Positions 25,552 to 34,568 are shown, numbered from the stretch's first letter. The stretch: 64,000 nt of DNA from Mesobacillus sp. S13 (GCF_020422885.1 NZ_CP084622.1:4235001-4299000), one strand, 5' to 3'. Translations and numbers: made by a program. The notes: generated by a model not told the origin, from the sequence alone.

Positions 25552-27099
25552 CTATCTTCCTACGGTTCCCATGCCGTTGATGATTTTATCGAGCATTTCG
25601 TCCTGGAGGGTAATCATTCGGGCTGATGCGTTGTAGGCATGCTGGAACTGGATCATATTTGTCATTTCTTCGTCTAATGATACTGAGCTAACTGACTTCC
25701 GGCGATTTTCCACCGACTCTCTCAGTGAGCCGCTATTTTGAGTAAGCCGGACAGCTTCTTGCGACTTAACTGCCATGCCGCCGATTACACCTTCATAGTA
25801 ATTACGGAAGTTGGCTTGTTCGTTATCTCCGGCATAATCAAACTTATCATTAATGATATTTGCAAGCTTTAAGATATTCGTAGAATCACCGATTGTCGCA
25901 TTCGCAATGTCTGACCCATCAGCAGTTGCGATGTTATCCAAGCTCTGATTGATTGCATCTGCCAACTGAATCCTGCTTGCAAACCCTTTACGTTGAAGAT
26001 CAGCATTCTCGGAATCAGCAAAAAATGCATTACCAGCCTTCGTCTTGTTAGCAATGTCATTAGGGCTCATTCCTTCCTTGTGCACATTGTTAAACTCCGT
26101 CGCAAAGGTAAATGCAAGGTTATCCAACTCGGTGATCATTTCAGGATAAACTCCAGCCACCTTGCCATTTGCTTCATACCCATATGAATCTACTAAAGCT
26201 TTAAGCTTTCCTGTTGAATTTAATTCTGTAAAGTTAAACTTAGAATCGCCAATAGATAACGTCTTAACCGATTCATCTGCGCCATCAAAGTTTACAGTCA
26301 GATTGTTATTACGGTCACCGCTGACAAGGATCCCTAGCTCTTTCCCGCTGTCACTGACCATCTTGATGACTGCCTGTCCATCAGCCATTTTAAGTGAGCC
26401 GCCACCTGAGTTTGTGTAATCAACTTTAATATTCACCAGTGACGCTAATTGATCGATCAAACGGTCGCGCTCATCATATAAATCGTTTGGCAAATAACCA
26501 TGTGGTTCGACATCTGCTATCTGACCGTTAATTTTACTAATCTGATAAGTTAACGAATTAATTTCTTTTTCGGTAACAGAGACCTCATTCTTCAAATCTC
26601 GTTGAATGGAAGAAAGAGAATTGTGAAGATAGTTGAACGTTTCTGCAACAGCAATCCCACGCTGGCGAACAACGGATCGCGCCCCCGGATTTGTCGGGTT
26701 CACCGCTAAGTCCTGCAGCGACTGCCAAAACTGGTCCATCGTCTTCGCAAGGCCAGATTCAGAAGGCTCATTCAATACTTCCTCAAGTTTTGTGTACGCC
26801 TCAGCCCTAGTTTCCCAGTAGCCCAGCTTATTATTTTCACTGCGGTACTGGATATCCAGAAAGCTTTCCCTCACACGCTGGATCGATCCAGCCTTGACGC
26901 CTGTTCCTACCTGCCCAGGAATCTGCGGGCGGTTAAGCGACGCATTTGGGTAAGGTTCTGTTTGCTCAAAGTTAATGCGCTGACGTGTATAACCAGGTGT
27001 GTTCGCATTTGAAATATTGTGTCCGGTTGTATGTAAAGCGCTCTGTTGCGTGAACATTCCGCGGCGCGCTGTTTCTAATCCCATAAAGGTTGAACGCAT
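25552..27099 (-). CDS. flgK: Flagellar hook-associated protein 1 FlgK
   Basis: 515 residues. N-terminal rod/hook motif with ALHTTGHNISNANTPGYTRQR and C-terminal VSLDEEMTNMIQFQHAYNASARMITLQDEMLDKIINGMG are characteristic. First hook-filament junction protein. Located between flgN, its chaperone, and flgL. Confidence 0.97.
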   Translation of the reverse strand: MRSTFMGLETARRGMFTQQSALHTTGHNISNANTPGYTRQRINFEQTEPYPNASLNRPQIPGQVGTGVKAGSIQRVRESFLDIQYRSENNKLGYWETRAEAYTKLEEVLNEPSESGLAKTMDQFWQSLQDLAVNPTNPGARSVVRQRGIAVAETFNYLHNSLSSIQRDLKNEVSVTEKEINSLTYQISKINGQIADVEPHGYLPNDLYDERDRLIDQLASLVNIKVDYTNSGGGSLKMADGQAVIKMVSDSGKELGILVSGDRNNNLTVNFDGADESVKTLSIGDSKFNFTELNSTGKLKALVDSYGYEANGKVAGVYPEMITELDNLAFTFATEFNNVHKEGMSPNDIANKTKAGNAFFADSENADLQRKGFASRIQLADAINQSLDNIATADGSDIANATIGDSTNILKLANIINDKFDYAGDNEQANFRNYYEGVIGGMAVKSQEAVRLTQNSGSLRESVENRRKSVSSVSLDEEMTNMIQFQHAYNASARMITLQDEMLDKIINGMGTVGR

Positions 27100-27116
27100 T
27101 TTCGTTCCTCCAAATA

Positions 27117-27587
27117 TTATGCTTTTGAGTTGAACATTCCCGGTGATTGACCAGGCTTTGCTTTTTTGCCGGCTGGTGGTCCGTAATTGATTTCCTTTTC
27201 CTGCGGCATCACAAGACTTTTTGAAAAATTGATGAATTGCAATGACTGATGGATCATTTGCTGGTTTAATTCATTCCGAGCCTTTATTTCTGAAATGACC
27301 TCTACTAGATCTGCTTTAATTTTTAGAAGCTGATTCTTCTCCACTGGATTTGCCTCTGCTATTTCCTGTAAAGACGCATCGGGGGAAATACTTCTAGATA
27401 CAGCCTGCCGCTCTTGCTCCAGCTTATTGATCGCAGCCATATGTGCTTGCTCATCCTTCAAGAGCTGATCGAGGGCAGCTGTGTCTCCTTTTTTCACGAT
27501 ACCGGTTTTCTTAACCGTCAATTCGTAAAGGCTTTTATGCAATTTAAGCATTTTATTCATGATGACAGTAAGTGATTCAGCAGACAT
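27117..27587 (-). CDS. flgN: FlgN family flagellar export chaperone
   Basis: 156 residues, helical (LTVIMNKMLKLHKSLYELTVKKTGIVKKGDTAALDQLLKDEQ), with a Pro/Gly/Lys-rich tail. Chaperone for FlgK and FlgL, encoded immediately upstream of them as B. subtilis yvyG. Confidence 0.9.
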   Translation of the reverse strand: MSAESLTVIMNKMLKLHKSLYELTVKKTGIVKKGDTAALDQLLKDEQAHMAAINKLEQERQAVSRSISPDASLQEIAEANPVEKNQLLKIKADLVEVISEIKARNELNQQMIHQSLQFINFSKSLVMPQEKEINYGPPAGKKAKPGQSPGMFNSKA

Positions 27588-27610
27588 AGACTGCCCTCCT
27601 TATTAGGCAT

Positions 27611-27636
27611 AAAGAAACACTCGCTGCGAGACGAGT
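27611..27636 (-). terminator. Weak hairpin between flgM and flgN
   Basis: ACTCG / CGAGT stem with an 8-nt loop and GTTTCTTT tail on the minus strand. Possibly a partial terminator or processing site. Confidence 0.4.
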
Positions 27637-27643
27637 ATTTTCC

Positions 27644-27913
27644 TTATTTATTACGATAGAAATTGATGATACTCTTTGCTGTTTCTTTTGAATCCAGTTT
27701 ATACGTTCCGTTTTCCACCTGGATTTTCAATTCCTCAACCTTTTGCTTGCGATCCACAGAAATCTGGGAAAGCTGCTGCATTTCTTTTGCAGTCGAAGAA
27801 ATCTCCACCTTATCAGCCTTTTTATTTTGCGAAGATGCTGCTGCATCCAGTTTGTTCATCTGGCGTTTATATGGATTGATCCCCGATGGGCCAAAGTTAT
27901 TATTTATTTTCAT
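27644..27913 (-). CDS. flgM: Anti-SigD factor FlgM
   Basis: 89 residues: MKINNNFGPSGINPYKRQMNKLD, then the SigD-binding segment with DKVEISSTAKEMQQL and a helical C-terminus. Holds SigD inactive until hook completion; its targets here are the hag and flaG promoters. Confidence 0.95.
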   Translation of the reverse strand: MKINNNFGPSGINPYKRQMNKLDAAASSQNKKADKVEISSTAKEMQQLSQISVDRKQKVEELKIQVENGTYKLDSKETAKSIINFYRNK

Positions 27914-27991
27914 CGTCTAAACCTCACTTTCAGAACGATTTCTACTTTTATTATCGGCAATCATCCGCCGATATTTAATGATTCTTTTCAC

Positions 27992-28393
27992 CTAATCTCT
28001 GTGCGTGAAAAAAGTCGCACGTTTTGCCAGTTCTCGCTTTCTTTGTTCCTCATATTCAACCGTTTTCAAATCAGCTCTTAGACTGCTTGAACAGGATGCG
28101 CAGAGTCTTCCTTCACGTATAATGCTTCCACATTTATCACATGGATAGCCAAAGTTCGGAAATTGTGTAAGTTGGAACCTGCCTGCTTTAATGAACTTTA
28201 AAATCAACTCTTCAGAGACACCTGTAGCTTCTACAACTTGTATGATTGTCGCAGCTCTATTTTCACGCTTTCTCATGAACTTAGCCACTGTATCATACGC
28301 TGCCTCTTCTTCTTTCCAGCATTTTTCACAAACATCACGAAATTTATTTTTCACATATAGCGAATCACATTTTTGGCAATTTTGAAGGTCCAA
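27992..28393 (-). CDS. yvyF: Flagellar operon zinc-binding protein YvyF
   Basis: 133 residues. N-terminal Cys motifs CQKCDSLYVKNKFRDVCEKC and a second set CDKCGS...CASC form two zinc ribbons around a helical domain. TTG 28393 is taken as start: AAGGAGG lies 8 nt upstream and its sequence then aligns with the start of B. subtilis YvyF. Sits between comFC and flgM as in Bacillus; role unclear. Confidence 0.88.
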   Translation of the reverse strand: MDLQNCQKCDSLYVKNKFRDVCEKCWKEEEAAYDTVAKFMRKRENRAATIIQVVEATGVSEELILKFIKAGRFQLTQFPNFGYPCDKCGSIIREGRLCASCSSSLRADLKTVEYEEQRKRELAKRATFFTHRD

Positions 28394-28422
28394 GGTCCCT
28401 TCCTCCTTCAATTTTATCTCAA

Positions 28423-29130
28423 TCAGCGTGCCAAAGTGAATGAATACACCTTCGCCGCTCCATTTTCCCTTAGTATTTTGGCCGCATGCCTCAGCGTTGA
28501 GCCTGTAGTATATATATCGTCAATCAGCACAATTGTTTTACTGTTTAGATTTAGGTCTGAATCGAATTTGAAGACCTGCTGTAGATGAATTCGATCTGAA
28601 CGCGATTTTTTTGACTGTTTTTCGGTATGGACTCTGGATAACAGTTGGGTTGATTCAAAGCCAGCTGTGGTAATTATGGCTTCCGCCTGGTTGAAACCTC
28701 TTTCATATAGTCGTTCTTCACTGAGCGGGATGGGAACAACATAATCATATTGCAAAGCTTGCAAAGCCTGTCGGAGATCTTCCGAAAAAATCTCCGCAAG
28801 TACATAGTCCCCGCGGAATTTGAATTGGGCCAGCACATCTTTTGTAAAATCGGTATACCGATAAAGTGAGCGGTTTCGATCTAGGCTCCCACTCCAGTGC
28901 TCATCTTCCTCCCATCGCTTGCAATCGAAGCATAGATTACCCAATCTATACTCCGCTTCCAAAAAGGCAAATGGCCTGCCGCACATCTCGCATACTTCAC
29001 CTGTGATCGGAGCAAAGTTCTCTTTGCATTCTCTGCAAACCTTTGAGACTTCTTTTATGCCAAGAAGAGTGTTCCAAGACAGAATAGCTTCAACCTCCGC
29101 ATGGCAAATCAGACAGTGATCCCCTTTCAT
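28423..29130 (-). CDS. comFC: Competence protein ComFC
   Basis: 235 residues: N-terminal zinc finger (CLICHAEV...CRECKENF, CEMCGRPF...CFDC) and a phosphoribosyltransferase fold with the binding loop VLIDDIYTTGSTLRHAA. Needed for transformation with ComFA, whose gene overlaps its start by 4 bp. comFB, present between the two in B. subtilis, is absent. Confidence 0.95.
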   Translation of the reverse strand: MKGDHCLICHAEVEAILSWNTLLGIKEVSKVCRECKENFAPITGEVCEMCGRPFAFLEAEYRLGNLCFDCKRWEEDEHWSGSLDRNRSLYRYTDFTKDVLAQFKFRGDYVLAEIFSEDLRQALQALQYDYVVPIPLSEERLYERGFNQAEAIITTAGFESTQLLSRVHTEKQSKKSRSDRIHLQQVFKFDSDLNLNSKTIVLIDDIYTTGSTLRHAAKILRENGAAKVYSFTLAR

Positions 29131-30608
29131 ACATCAATCAGCCCTTTCTTGATTCCTTCTTTATTCATCATCATAATCTGGCTTCTGGCACTGAGCATCG
29201 CTTCGGTTTTACCATAATGAAAAAACGTAACACTCCCTGTCGGATACTCAGCACTCCTTCCTGCCCGCCCGGCAATCTGAACGAGAGCGCTCTCGGTAAA
29301 AACCCTGTCCTCCGACCCGATCACGGCAACATCGATATTAGGGATCGTAACACCTCGTTCAAGGATGGTTGTGGTAAGCAAGATGGGGATTTCTTTGTTT
29401 CGAAACTTCATGACTTTTTCTTTTCTGTCAGGATCTTCTGCATGGACCATTTCAATGAGAGGATGCAATTGACGAAAGAGGGTGAGGATTTTGTCTATGG
29501 ATTTGATTTTTGGAGCAAAAATCAGTGCTTGTTTGCCTCTGGCTAATCTAGCTTCTATCCATTTCATAATATTTGGAGGAAGTTTCCCTTTAGACAGTTT
29601 TTTCTCCCAGTTCCCGGACCACACAAACTGTGGTACCGGCAGCGGATGCCTATGAAAGCGGGCAGGAATCGTAACATAATTTCTTTTTCCTAAACGACAT
29701 TCCTTCTGCCATTGTCTTTTAGGGGTGGCAGTTAAGTAAATCAACGAGGAAGTTGGTTTTCTGGATTGCTGAACGGCATATTGGAGAGTTTCGTCAATTG
29801 AATAAGGAAAGGCATCGACTTCATCCACAATCATCACGTCGAACGACCTGTAAAAGCGAAGCAGCTGATGCGTTGTGGCGATGGTAAGCTGGGCATACTC
29901 ATGACGGTCTTCACTGCCGCCATAGAGAGCAGCAATCTTTATATTTGGAAACACTTTTTTCAATCGAGGTGCCAATTCCAAAACCACATCCGTCCTAGGA
30001 GTAGCCACACATACCCGTTTGCCTGTGGATAAAGCCTGTGCAATCCCGGCAAATAACACTTCCGTTTTACCTGCCCCTGCAACTGCCCAGACAAGCAGCT
30101 CTGATGAGTTTTCCACAGCTTCCACAACTCTTAGAGAAGCAGCCTTCTGCCCTTCTGACAATTCACCTCTCCACTGAAGTGGCTCCGTCACTTGATCAAA
30201 CCCCGGTTCCGGTCCAGCCCAGCTGACAAGCGACGTGCATTCACTCACCCTCCCCATCATCAAACACTTGCGGCAATAGAAATCTGCTTTTCCACAACGC
30301 GAACAGGGAAACTCCGCAAACCATGAAGGATCTGTCGTACCGCATCTTGTACAGGAAAGTGGCTTCTGCTTAACTCCCTTGCGGTATGCTAAATAACTTA
30401 GTTCATGGTGCTTCTGTATTTCTTCCATCAAAAAAGGCAAATCCTCCAATAGCAGCTGTTTTCCAGTCAGCAATCTTTGTAGTTCAGGATTGTAGTGGAA
30501 AGAGCGATTTGTGGATAACGGGGGCAACTGCGGAAGTTCCATGTCGGTGAATACCCATTCATCAACAGAATATTCAGTGTTGGGAATTAAATTTTCTTCT
30601 TTTATCAA
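29127..30608 (-). CDS. comFA: Competence DNA-import helicase ComFA
   Basis: 493 residues. Four-cysteine zinc motifs near residues 85-115 (CTRC, CSRC, CRKC), Walker A AVAGAGKTE near 176 and DEAD-type VDEVD near 262, with helicase C-terminal LTTTILERGVTIP and AGRAGRS. Thought to drive DNA uptake through ComEC. The frame opens with TTG 30608 without a good RBS; a methionine 22 codons later is an alternative start. Confidence 0.95.
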   Translation of the reverse strand: MIKEENLIPNTEYSVDEWVFTDMELPQLPPLSTNRSFHYNPELQRLLTGKQLLLEDLPFLMEEIQKHHELSYLAYRKGVKQKPLSCTRCGTTDPSWFAEFPCSRCGKADFYCRKCLMMGRVSECTSLVSWAGPEPGFDQVTEPLQWRGELSEGQKAASLRVVEAVENSSELLVWAVAGAGKTEVLFAGIAQALSTGKRVCVATPRTDVVLELAPRLKKVFPNIKIAALYGGSEDRHEYAQLTIATTHQLLRFYRSFDVMIVDEVDAFPYSIDETLQYAVQQSRKPTSSLIYLTATPKRQWQKECRLGKRNYVTIPARFHRHPLPVPQFVWSGNWEKKLSKGKLPPNIMKWIEARLARGKQALIFAPKIKSIDKILTLFRQLHPLIEMVHAEDPDRKEKVMKFRNKEIPILLTTTILERGVTIPNIDVAVIGSEDRVFTESALVQIAGRAGRSAEYPTGSVTFFHYGKTEAMLSARSQIMMMNKEGIKKGLIDV

Positions 30609-30625
30609 AGTTAATCACAGCCTTT

Positions 30626-30802
30626 TGTGGATTTTCATGTGGATAACACGGTTTTTATGTGGATAATGTGGGTTATTTTGTTGGTAAGTGTCTGTTCGAG
30701 TTAATGTAAGCGGTTATTACTGTGGATAAGTAAAGGTAGTATGTAAAATATCTGTTAGTAAGTGGATTTTTTTGTTGATAACTACTGTTTTTATGTGGAC
30801 AA
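30626..30802 (+). promoter_or_regulatory. Cluster of DnaA-box-like sites
   Basis: The 9-mer TGTGGATAA, the complement of the DnaA box TTATCCACA, occurs exactly at 30638, 30658 and 30721, and with one mismatch at 30773 and 30794; looser copies lie at 30626, 30667 and 30679. All are in the same orientation. Exact and one-mismatch copies are 20, 63, 52 and 21 bp apart, close to whole turns. B. subtilis has such intergenic clusters that titrate DnaA. The same layout could also be another word array like those at 6.8, 8.3 and 32.1 kb. Confidence 0.6.
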
Positions 30803-30807
30803 TCAGA

Positions 30808-30924
30808 AAAGCGCAAGCGCCTTGGTCAGCCCCGACAAGCGCTGGAGGGCCGACCGGTGAAGTAGTTCTTTGACTTCATTGGGCGGACCGAAGCGAATCG
30901 AGGGGATAGGCGCTGGAGCTGGAC
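30808..30924. repeat. Dispersed intergenic repeat with hairpin ends
   Basis: GC-rich (unlike its surroundings) 117-bp block starting GAAAAGCGCAAGCGCC and ending GGCGCTGGAGCTGGAC, with several short inverted repeats. It resembles an element I recall from intergenic DNA of many Bacillaceae; copy number here cannot be judged from one window. Confidence 0.55.
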
Positions 30925-30963
30925 AAAGAAAAAAACGCCAAATCCCCCTACACGGATCTGGCG
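30925..30963 (-). terminator. Terminator of degV
   Basis: CGCCAGATCC / GGATTTGGCG stem (one mismatch) followed by TTTTTTTC on the minus strand. Confidence 0.85.
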
Positions 30964-30994
30964 CTTCATCATAGTTGTAAGAACTTTTCCGTAG

Positions 30995-31834
30995 TTATTT
31001 CTTGTACCAGCCCATCCCCATTGATCCTTCTCCAAGATGGGTTCCGATGACTGGGCCAAAGTAGCTTAACATGAATTCAACATTCGGGAACTGAGCCTCT
31101 AGCTCGCTTTTCCATTCTAGTGCTTGTGCTTCACGATTGGCATGGATGACAACCGCCCGGTACTCATCGCCGCTGTTGGCATCTTCCGCTAACAATTCAA
31201 CGACACGGTTCATCGCCTTCTTACGAGTACGGACCTTTTCATACGGCACAATCTTCTTGTCCTCAAAATGAAGCAAAGGCTTCACCTGCAATAAGCTTCC
31301 GATCAACGCCTGGGCACTGGATAACCGGCCGCCGCGCTGAAGGTGGCTTAAATCGTCCACCATGAAGTATGCACAAATGGATTTCTTCACTTCATTCAAG
31401 CGCTCGATGATCTTCTCAGGCTCAACACCCTGCTTTGCCAACTCTGCAGCTTCCAGCGCATAAAAACCTTGGACCATGGCGCTGATTTCAGAATCAAATG
31501 GATATACCTTTATACCATCTACCATTTCCCCTGCACTCACTGCGCCCTGGTACGTGCCGCTAATCCCGCTCGACAAATGGATACTTATTACCGAGTCGTA
31601 ATCCTTGGCCAATTTTTCAAAAAGCTCGACGAACTCGCCAATCGGAGGCATAGAAGTCGTCGGAAGCTCACGATGCTTCACTTCCTCGTAAAACTCTTCT
31701 GCACTTATATCTATATCTTCTCTATATGTCTCATGATCGAAAATCACGCTCAACGGAATCATGTGGATATTCCATTTCTCCCGCAACTCTTTCGGGATGT
31801 AAGCAGTGCTATCCGTGATAACTGCCGTTTTCAT
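30995..31834 (-). CDS. degV: DegV family fatty-acid-binding protein
   Basis: 279 residues: MKTAVITDSTAYIPKELREKW, with the EDD-fold signatures DISAEEFYEEV, TSMPPIGEF and SIHLSSGISGTYQGA. Family members bind fatty acids and some (FakB) deliver them to the FakA kinase. ATG 31834 chosen from AAGGATGG and homology; the frame is open 62 codons further without support. Position between comFA and degU as in B. subtilis. Confidence 0.94.
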   Translation of the reverse strand: MKTAVITDSTAYIPKELREKWNIHMIPLSVIFDHETYREDIDISAEEFYEEVKHRELPTTSMPPIGEFVELFEKLAKDYDSVISIHLSSGISGTYQGAVSAGEMVDGIKVYPFDSEISAMVQGFYALEAAELAKQGVEPEKIIERLNEVKKSICAYFMVDDLSHLQRGGRLSSAQALIGSLLQVKPLLHFEDKKIVPYEKVRTRKKAMNRVVELLAEDANSGDEYRAVVIHANREAQALEWKSELEAQFPNVEFMLSYFGPVIGTHLGEGSMGMGWYKK

Positions 31835-32100
31835 TATAATATTACCATCCTTATGTTTTTCTCTACAGTATGTACAATCCCATTTTATATGAACTTCCTG
31901 CAAAATGCATTCTTTCAGGAAAACTATTTGGGTAAAGAATTTTGGAAGTGCGGAAACTGGTTGGATAGTACAGTTTTCGTGTCTCATATTGTTTCTTATA
32001 AGACCTTTTTGGGTTTGCACTCATTTCCCTGCGGTTTGACCTTGATTAGTTTTGCACGAAAAGTAGTGGCAGAAAACTTTTATCAAAGAAAAATAATTTT
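31835..32100. other. Intergenic region upstream of degV
   Basis: About 270 bp, no gene seen. It ends at the TATAGCGA array; a degV promoter should be here but none is convincing. Confidence 0.5.
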
Positions 32101-32208
32101 TACAGCGACATTTTTGTTTTTATAGCGAGTTTATCACTTATATAGCGACTTTCTTGTTTTTATAGCGATTTCGTCATTTATATAGCGACTTTTTCGTTTA
32201 TATAGCGA
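32101..32208. repeat. Array of six TATAGCGA words at exact 20-bp period
   Basis: TACAGCGA at 32101 and TATAGCGA at 32121, 32141, 32161, 32181 and 32201: steps of exactly 20 bp. Spacers are T-rich but vary. It is in untranslated DNA between degV and the Sda-like gene's terminator. Same architecture, different word and period, as the arrays near 6.8 and 8.3 kb. Confidence 0.85.
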
Positions 32209-32330
32209 ACTGGAAAAAACAGCTGATTTTTCCCAGCCAAAATCCAAGTAGTTCTGCACCAAATTTCAGGATTATAGGTTTCTATATCACCTTCCACCGG
32301 CCAATCACCCGAATCTGTATCTGATAAAAT

Positions 32331-32364
32331 TAAAAAACGCTGGCAATCGATTGCACAGCGTTAC
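32331..32364 (-). terminator. Terminator of the Sda-like gene
   Basis: AACGCTG...CAGCGTT stem with an inner palindrome GCAATCGATTGC, then TTTTTAATTTT, 5 nt past the stop. Confidence 0.88.
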
Positions 32365-32368
32365 AAAT

Positions 32369-32530
32369 TTAAGAGACGTATGAACAATTTGAACTTTCCA
32401 ATCCTCTATTATTAATTTCTTCTTCCAGCATTTCAATAAAGGTTACATCTAAATTTAACAGAGTAGCCTTTTGGTAAGCTTCTAGTAATTTTTCATCTGT
32501 TAAGTCCAATAGCGTAGATATTTTGACCAC
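32369..32530 (-). CDS. Small Sda-like sporulation histidine kinase inhibitor
   Basis: 53 codons; the core LTDEKLLEAYQKATLLNL and FIEMLEEEINNRGL match Sda, whose helical hairpin binds KinA and blocks its autophosphorylation when replication is unfinished. In B. subtilis sda lies elsewhere, near yqeG, so this is a moved or extra copy. Start is uncertain: GTG 32530 overlaps the AAGGGG that should be its RBS, and ATA at a better distance would be unusual. Own promoter (TATAAT at 32553-32558) and terminator. It lies ~1.6 kb from the DnaA-box-like cluster. Confidence 0.75.
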   Translation of the reverse strand: MVKISTLLDLTDEKLLEAYQKATLLNLDVTFIEMLEEEINNRGLESSNCSYVS

Positions 32531-32552
32531 CCCTTCGATTTACTGTTCCCTA

Positions 32553-32582
32553 ATTATATCGGAATTTATTAAGATTTTGTAA
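32553..32582 (-). promoter_or_regulatory. Candidate SigA promoter of the Sda-like gene
   Basis: TTACAA-N18-TATAAT on the minus strand, 23 bp before the coding region. Confidence 0.55.
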
Positions 32583-32624
32583 ATCTCTGGCGGTTTTTTT
32601 GTCGTATTTTTCCAACAAAAAACG

Positions 32625-32661
32625 ACAAAAAACCACATTCATCATGTCGACAAATGTGGTT
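32625..32661 (-). terminator. Terminator of degU
   Basis: AACCACATT / AATGTGGTT stem and TTTTTTGTC tail on the minus strand, just past the degU stop. Confidence 0.88.
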
Positions 32662-32668
32662 TCTTTTG

Positions 32669-33352
32669 TTATCGAACTTCTACCCATCCATTCTTTATGG
32701 CAACTACTACTGCCTGGGTACGGTCGTTAACATTCATTTTTTGCAAAATATTGCTTACGTGGTTCTTGACTGTCTTCTCACTGATAAACAGCGCTTCACC
32801 AATTCCTCTGTTGCTCTTGCCATCGGCTAAAAGCTGGAGGACTTCACATTCGCGGCGAGTCAGCAGGTGAAGCGGACGTCGTATTTCCACAGGGGAAACA
32901 TACTTATCTTGTCCATTTTCATCCTCAGAAAGACGTCGGTATTCTTTTACCAGGTTGTGGGTTACACGCGGGTGCAGATATGAGCCCCCATCTGCAACTA
33001 CTTTTACAGCTTCGACTAATGCATCGGCATCCATTTCTTTTAATAGATAACCTGTTGCGCCAGTTCTAAGTGCATGGGTTACATAATTTTCATCATCATG
33101 GATGGATAGAATGATAACCTTTGACTCTGGATACTTTTCAATCAGGTTAGCTGTCGCTTCCACACCATTTGTATTAGGCATGTTGATATCCATAATGACA
33201 ACGTCTGGCTGATGCTGATCAACTAGCTGGATTGCTTCGCTGCCATCGTCTCCTTCAGCAACTACTTCAAAAGACGGTTCAAAATCCAGGATCCGTTTTA
33301 CCCCTTCTCTGAATAATTGATGGTCGTCAATAATGACAATCTTGGTTGTCAT
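32669..33352 (-). CDS. degU: Two-component response regulator DegU
   Basis: 227 residues. Receiver domain with acidic pocket ([11 protein letters not shown]), phospho-acceptor Asp in [10 protein letters not shown] (~residue 56) and Lys in LLKEMD; C-terminal LuxR-type HTH ([39 protein letters not shown]). Controls exoenzymes, motility, competence and biofilm in Bacillus. Downstream of degS. Confidence 0.97.
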   Translation of the reverse strand: MTTKIVIIDDHQLFREGVKRILDFEPSFEVVAEGDDGSEAIQLVDQHQPDVVIMDINMPNTNGVEATANLIEKYPESKVIILSIHDDENYVTHALRTGATGYLLKEMDADALVEAVKVVADGGSYLHPRVTHNLVKEYRRLSEDENGQDKYVSPVEIRRPLHLLTRRECEVLQLLADGKSNRGIGEALFISEKTVKNHVSNILQKMNVNDRTQAVVVAIKNGWVEVR

Positions 33353-33425
33353 ACATTCGCCCTCCCTTACGGCTTCTGTCTCTATTTTTTATCTCTAGTG
33401 GCGGCTATAGCCGCAATTGCTCTTT

Positions 33426-34568
33426 TTAATGATTCAATGGTATTTGGATAATAACCAGCGTCCCTGCACTAATTTTTGAATGAATGGCGAGCTCACCTTC
33501 AAGCAGTTCGACTCTTTCCTTGATTCCAAGGATGCCAAAAGACTCAGGCTTCCTGTCGTTGATATCGAAACCATTTCCATCGTCTTTTATGACTACCATA
33601 ACATTGTCTTTTTTAATCTCCAGCTTCACCTGGATCAAATGAGCATTCGCATGCTTGAGCGCATTTTGAACCGATTCCTGAACCATTCGGAACAGCGCAA
33701 CTTCATACTTAGCAGGGAGTCGATGATCGGTCCCAATATTAATGAATTCAATTTTTGTGGAACTATGATACTCTTCGATTGTCTGTAAATATTTTTTGAG
33801 GGTAGGAACAAGACCGAGGTCGTCAAGAGCCATTGGCCTTAAGTCATAAATGATTCTTCGGACCTCATATAGTGCGCTTCGCACCATTTTTTTCATATCC
33901 TTGATTTCTTTGATTGCTTCGTTTGCGCTTCGCTCTTTATAAACCTTTTCAATCAAATCCGAGCGCATCATCACATTTGCCAGCATCTGTGCTGGACCGT
34001 CATGAATCTCACGTGAAAGGCGTTTACGCTCTTCTTCCTGAGCTTGTATGATTTTTAGTCCGAAGTCCTGTTTTTCTTTTGCCGTTTCAAGCGCTTCACC
34101 CATTTTCCTTATATCACTCATCATATAGTTCATGACTACTGAGATTTGGGAAACAAGATGTTCTGCCCGTTCAATCGTTTCGTTTAGACCAATCAATCTC
34201 CGCTCTAGATCGTCGCGTTTTTCACGGAGCTGTTTTTCTGTCTGTCGGTTCAATGTCAGGTCCATCTGAAGCTTATGAGCAACTTCATATGCTTCCCTGA
34301 CTTGTATTTCAGTGTAATCTTTAAAATGCTTGCTCACTTCAGAAAGCCGCTTCCTCGCAGACCTTACCTGCATTTCAAGCTTATCGCCCTCATTAATGAT
34401 CTGTGCGACTTTTCGCTTGATTTCCTGGAGCTCCTGCGTGATAGATTCAAAGTCATTCCTGCATTCTTCTCCAATTCGGAAGATTTCATCTTTGCTGTTA
34501 CCGACAGTCTCTATCATTTTTTCCAAAATGATATCCAGTGTTTTGCTGTCGAATTGTTTAATTACCAT
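33426..34568 (-). CDS. degS: Sensor histidine kinase DegS
   Basis: 380 residues, cytoplasmic: N-terminal coiled coil (~residues 1-170), HisKA_3 phospho-acceptor His in EERKRLSREIHDGPAQMLANVM, and an HATPase domain (VVIKDDGNGFDI, FGILGIKERVELLEG). No membrane segment, as for B. subtilis DegS. ATG 34568 follows GGGGGAG; an earlier in-frame start would include the RBS. Confidence 0.97.
   Translation of the reverse strand: MVIKQFDSKTLDIILEKMIETVGNSKDEIFRIGEECRNDFESITQELQEIKRKVAQIINEGDKLEMQVRSARKRLSEVSKHFKDYTEIQVREAYEVAHKLQMDLTLNRQTEKQLREKRDDLERRLIGLNETIERAEHLVSQISVVMNYMMSDIRKMGEALETAKEKQDFGLKIIQAQEEERKRLSREIHDGPAQMLANVMMRSDLIEKVYKERSANEAIKEIKDMKKMVRSALYEVRRIIYDLRPMALDDLGLVPTLKKYLQTIEEYHSSTKIEFINIGTDHRLPAKYEVALFRMVQESVQNALKHANAHLIQVKLEIKKDNVMVVIKDDGNGFDINDRKPESFGILGIKERVELLEGELAIHSKISAGTLVIIQIPLNH

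Noticed and set aside
28423..30608. comFB between comFA and comFC
   Set aside because: comFA and comFC overlap by 4 bp, leaving no room for it.
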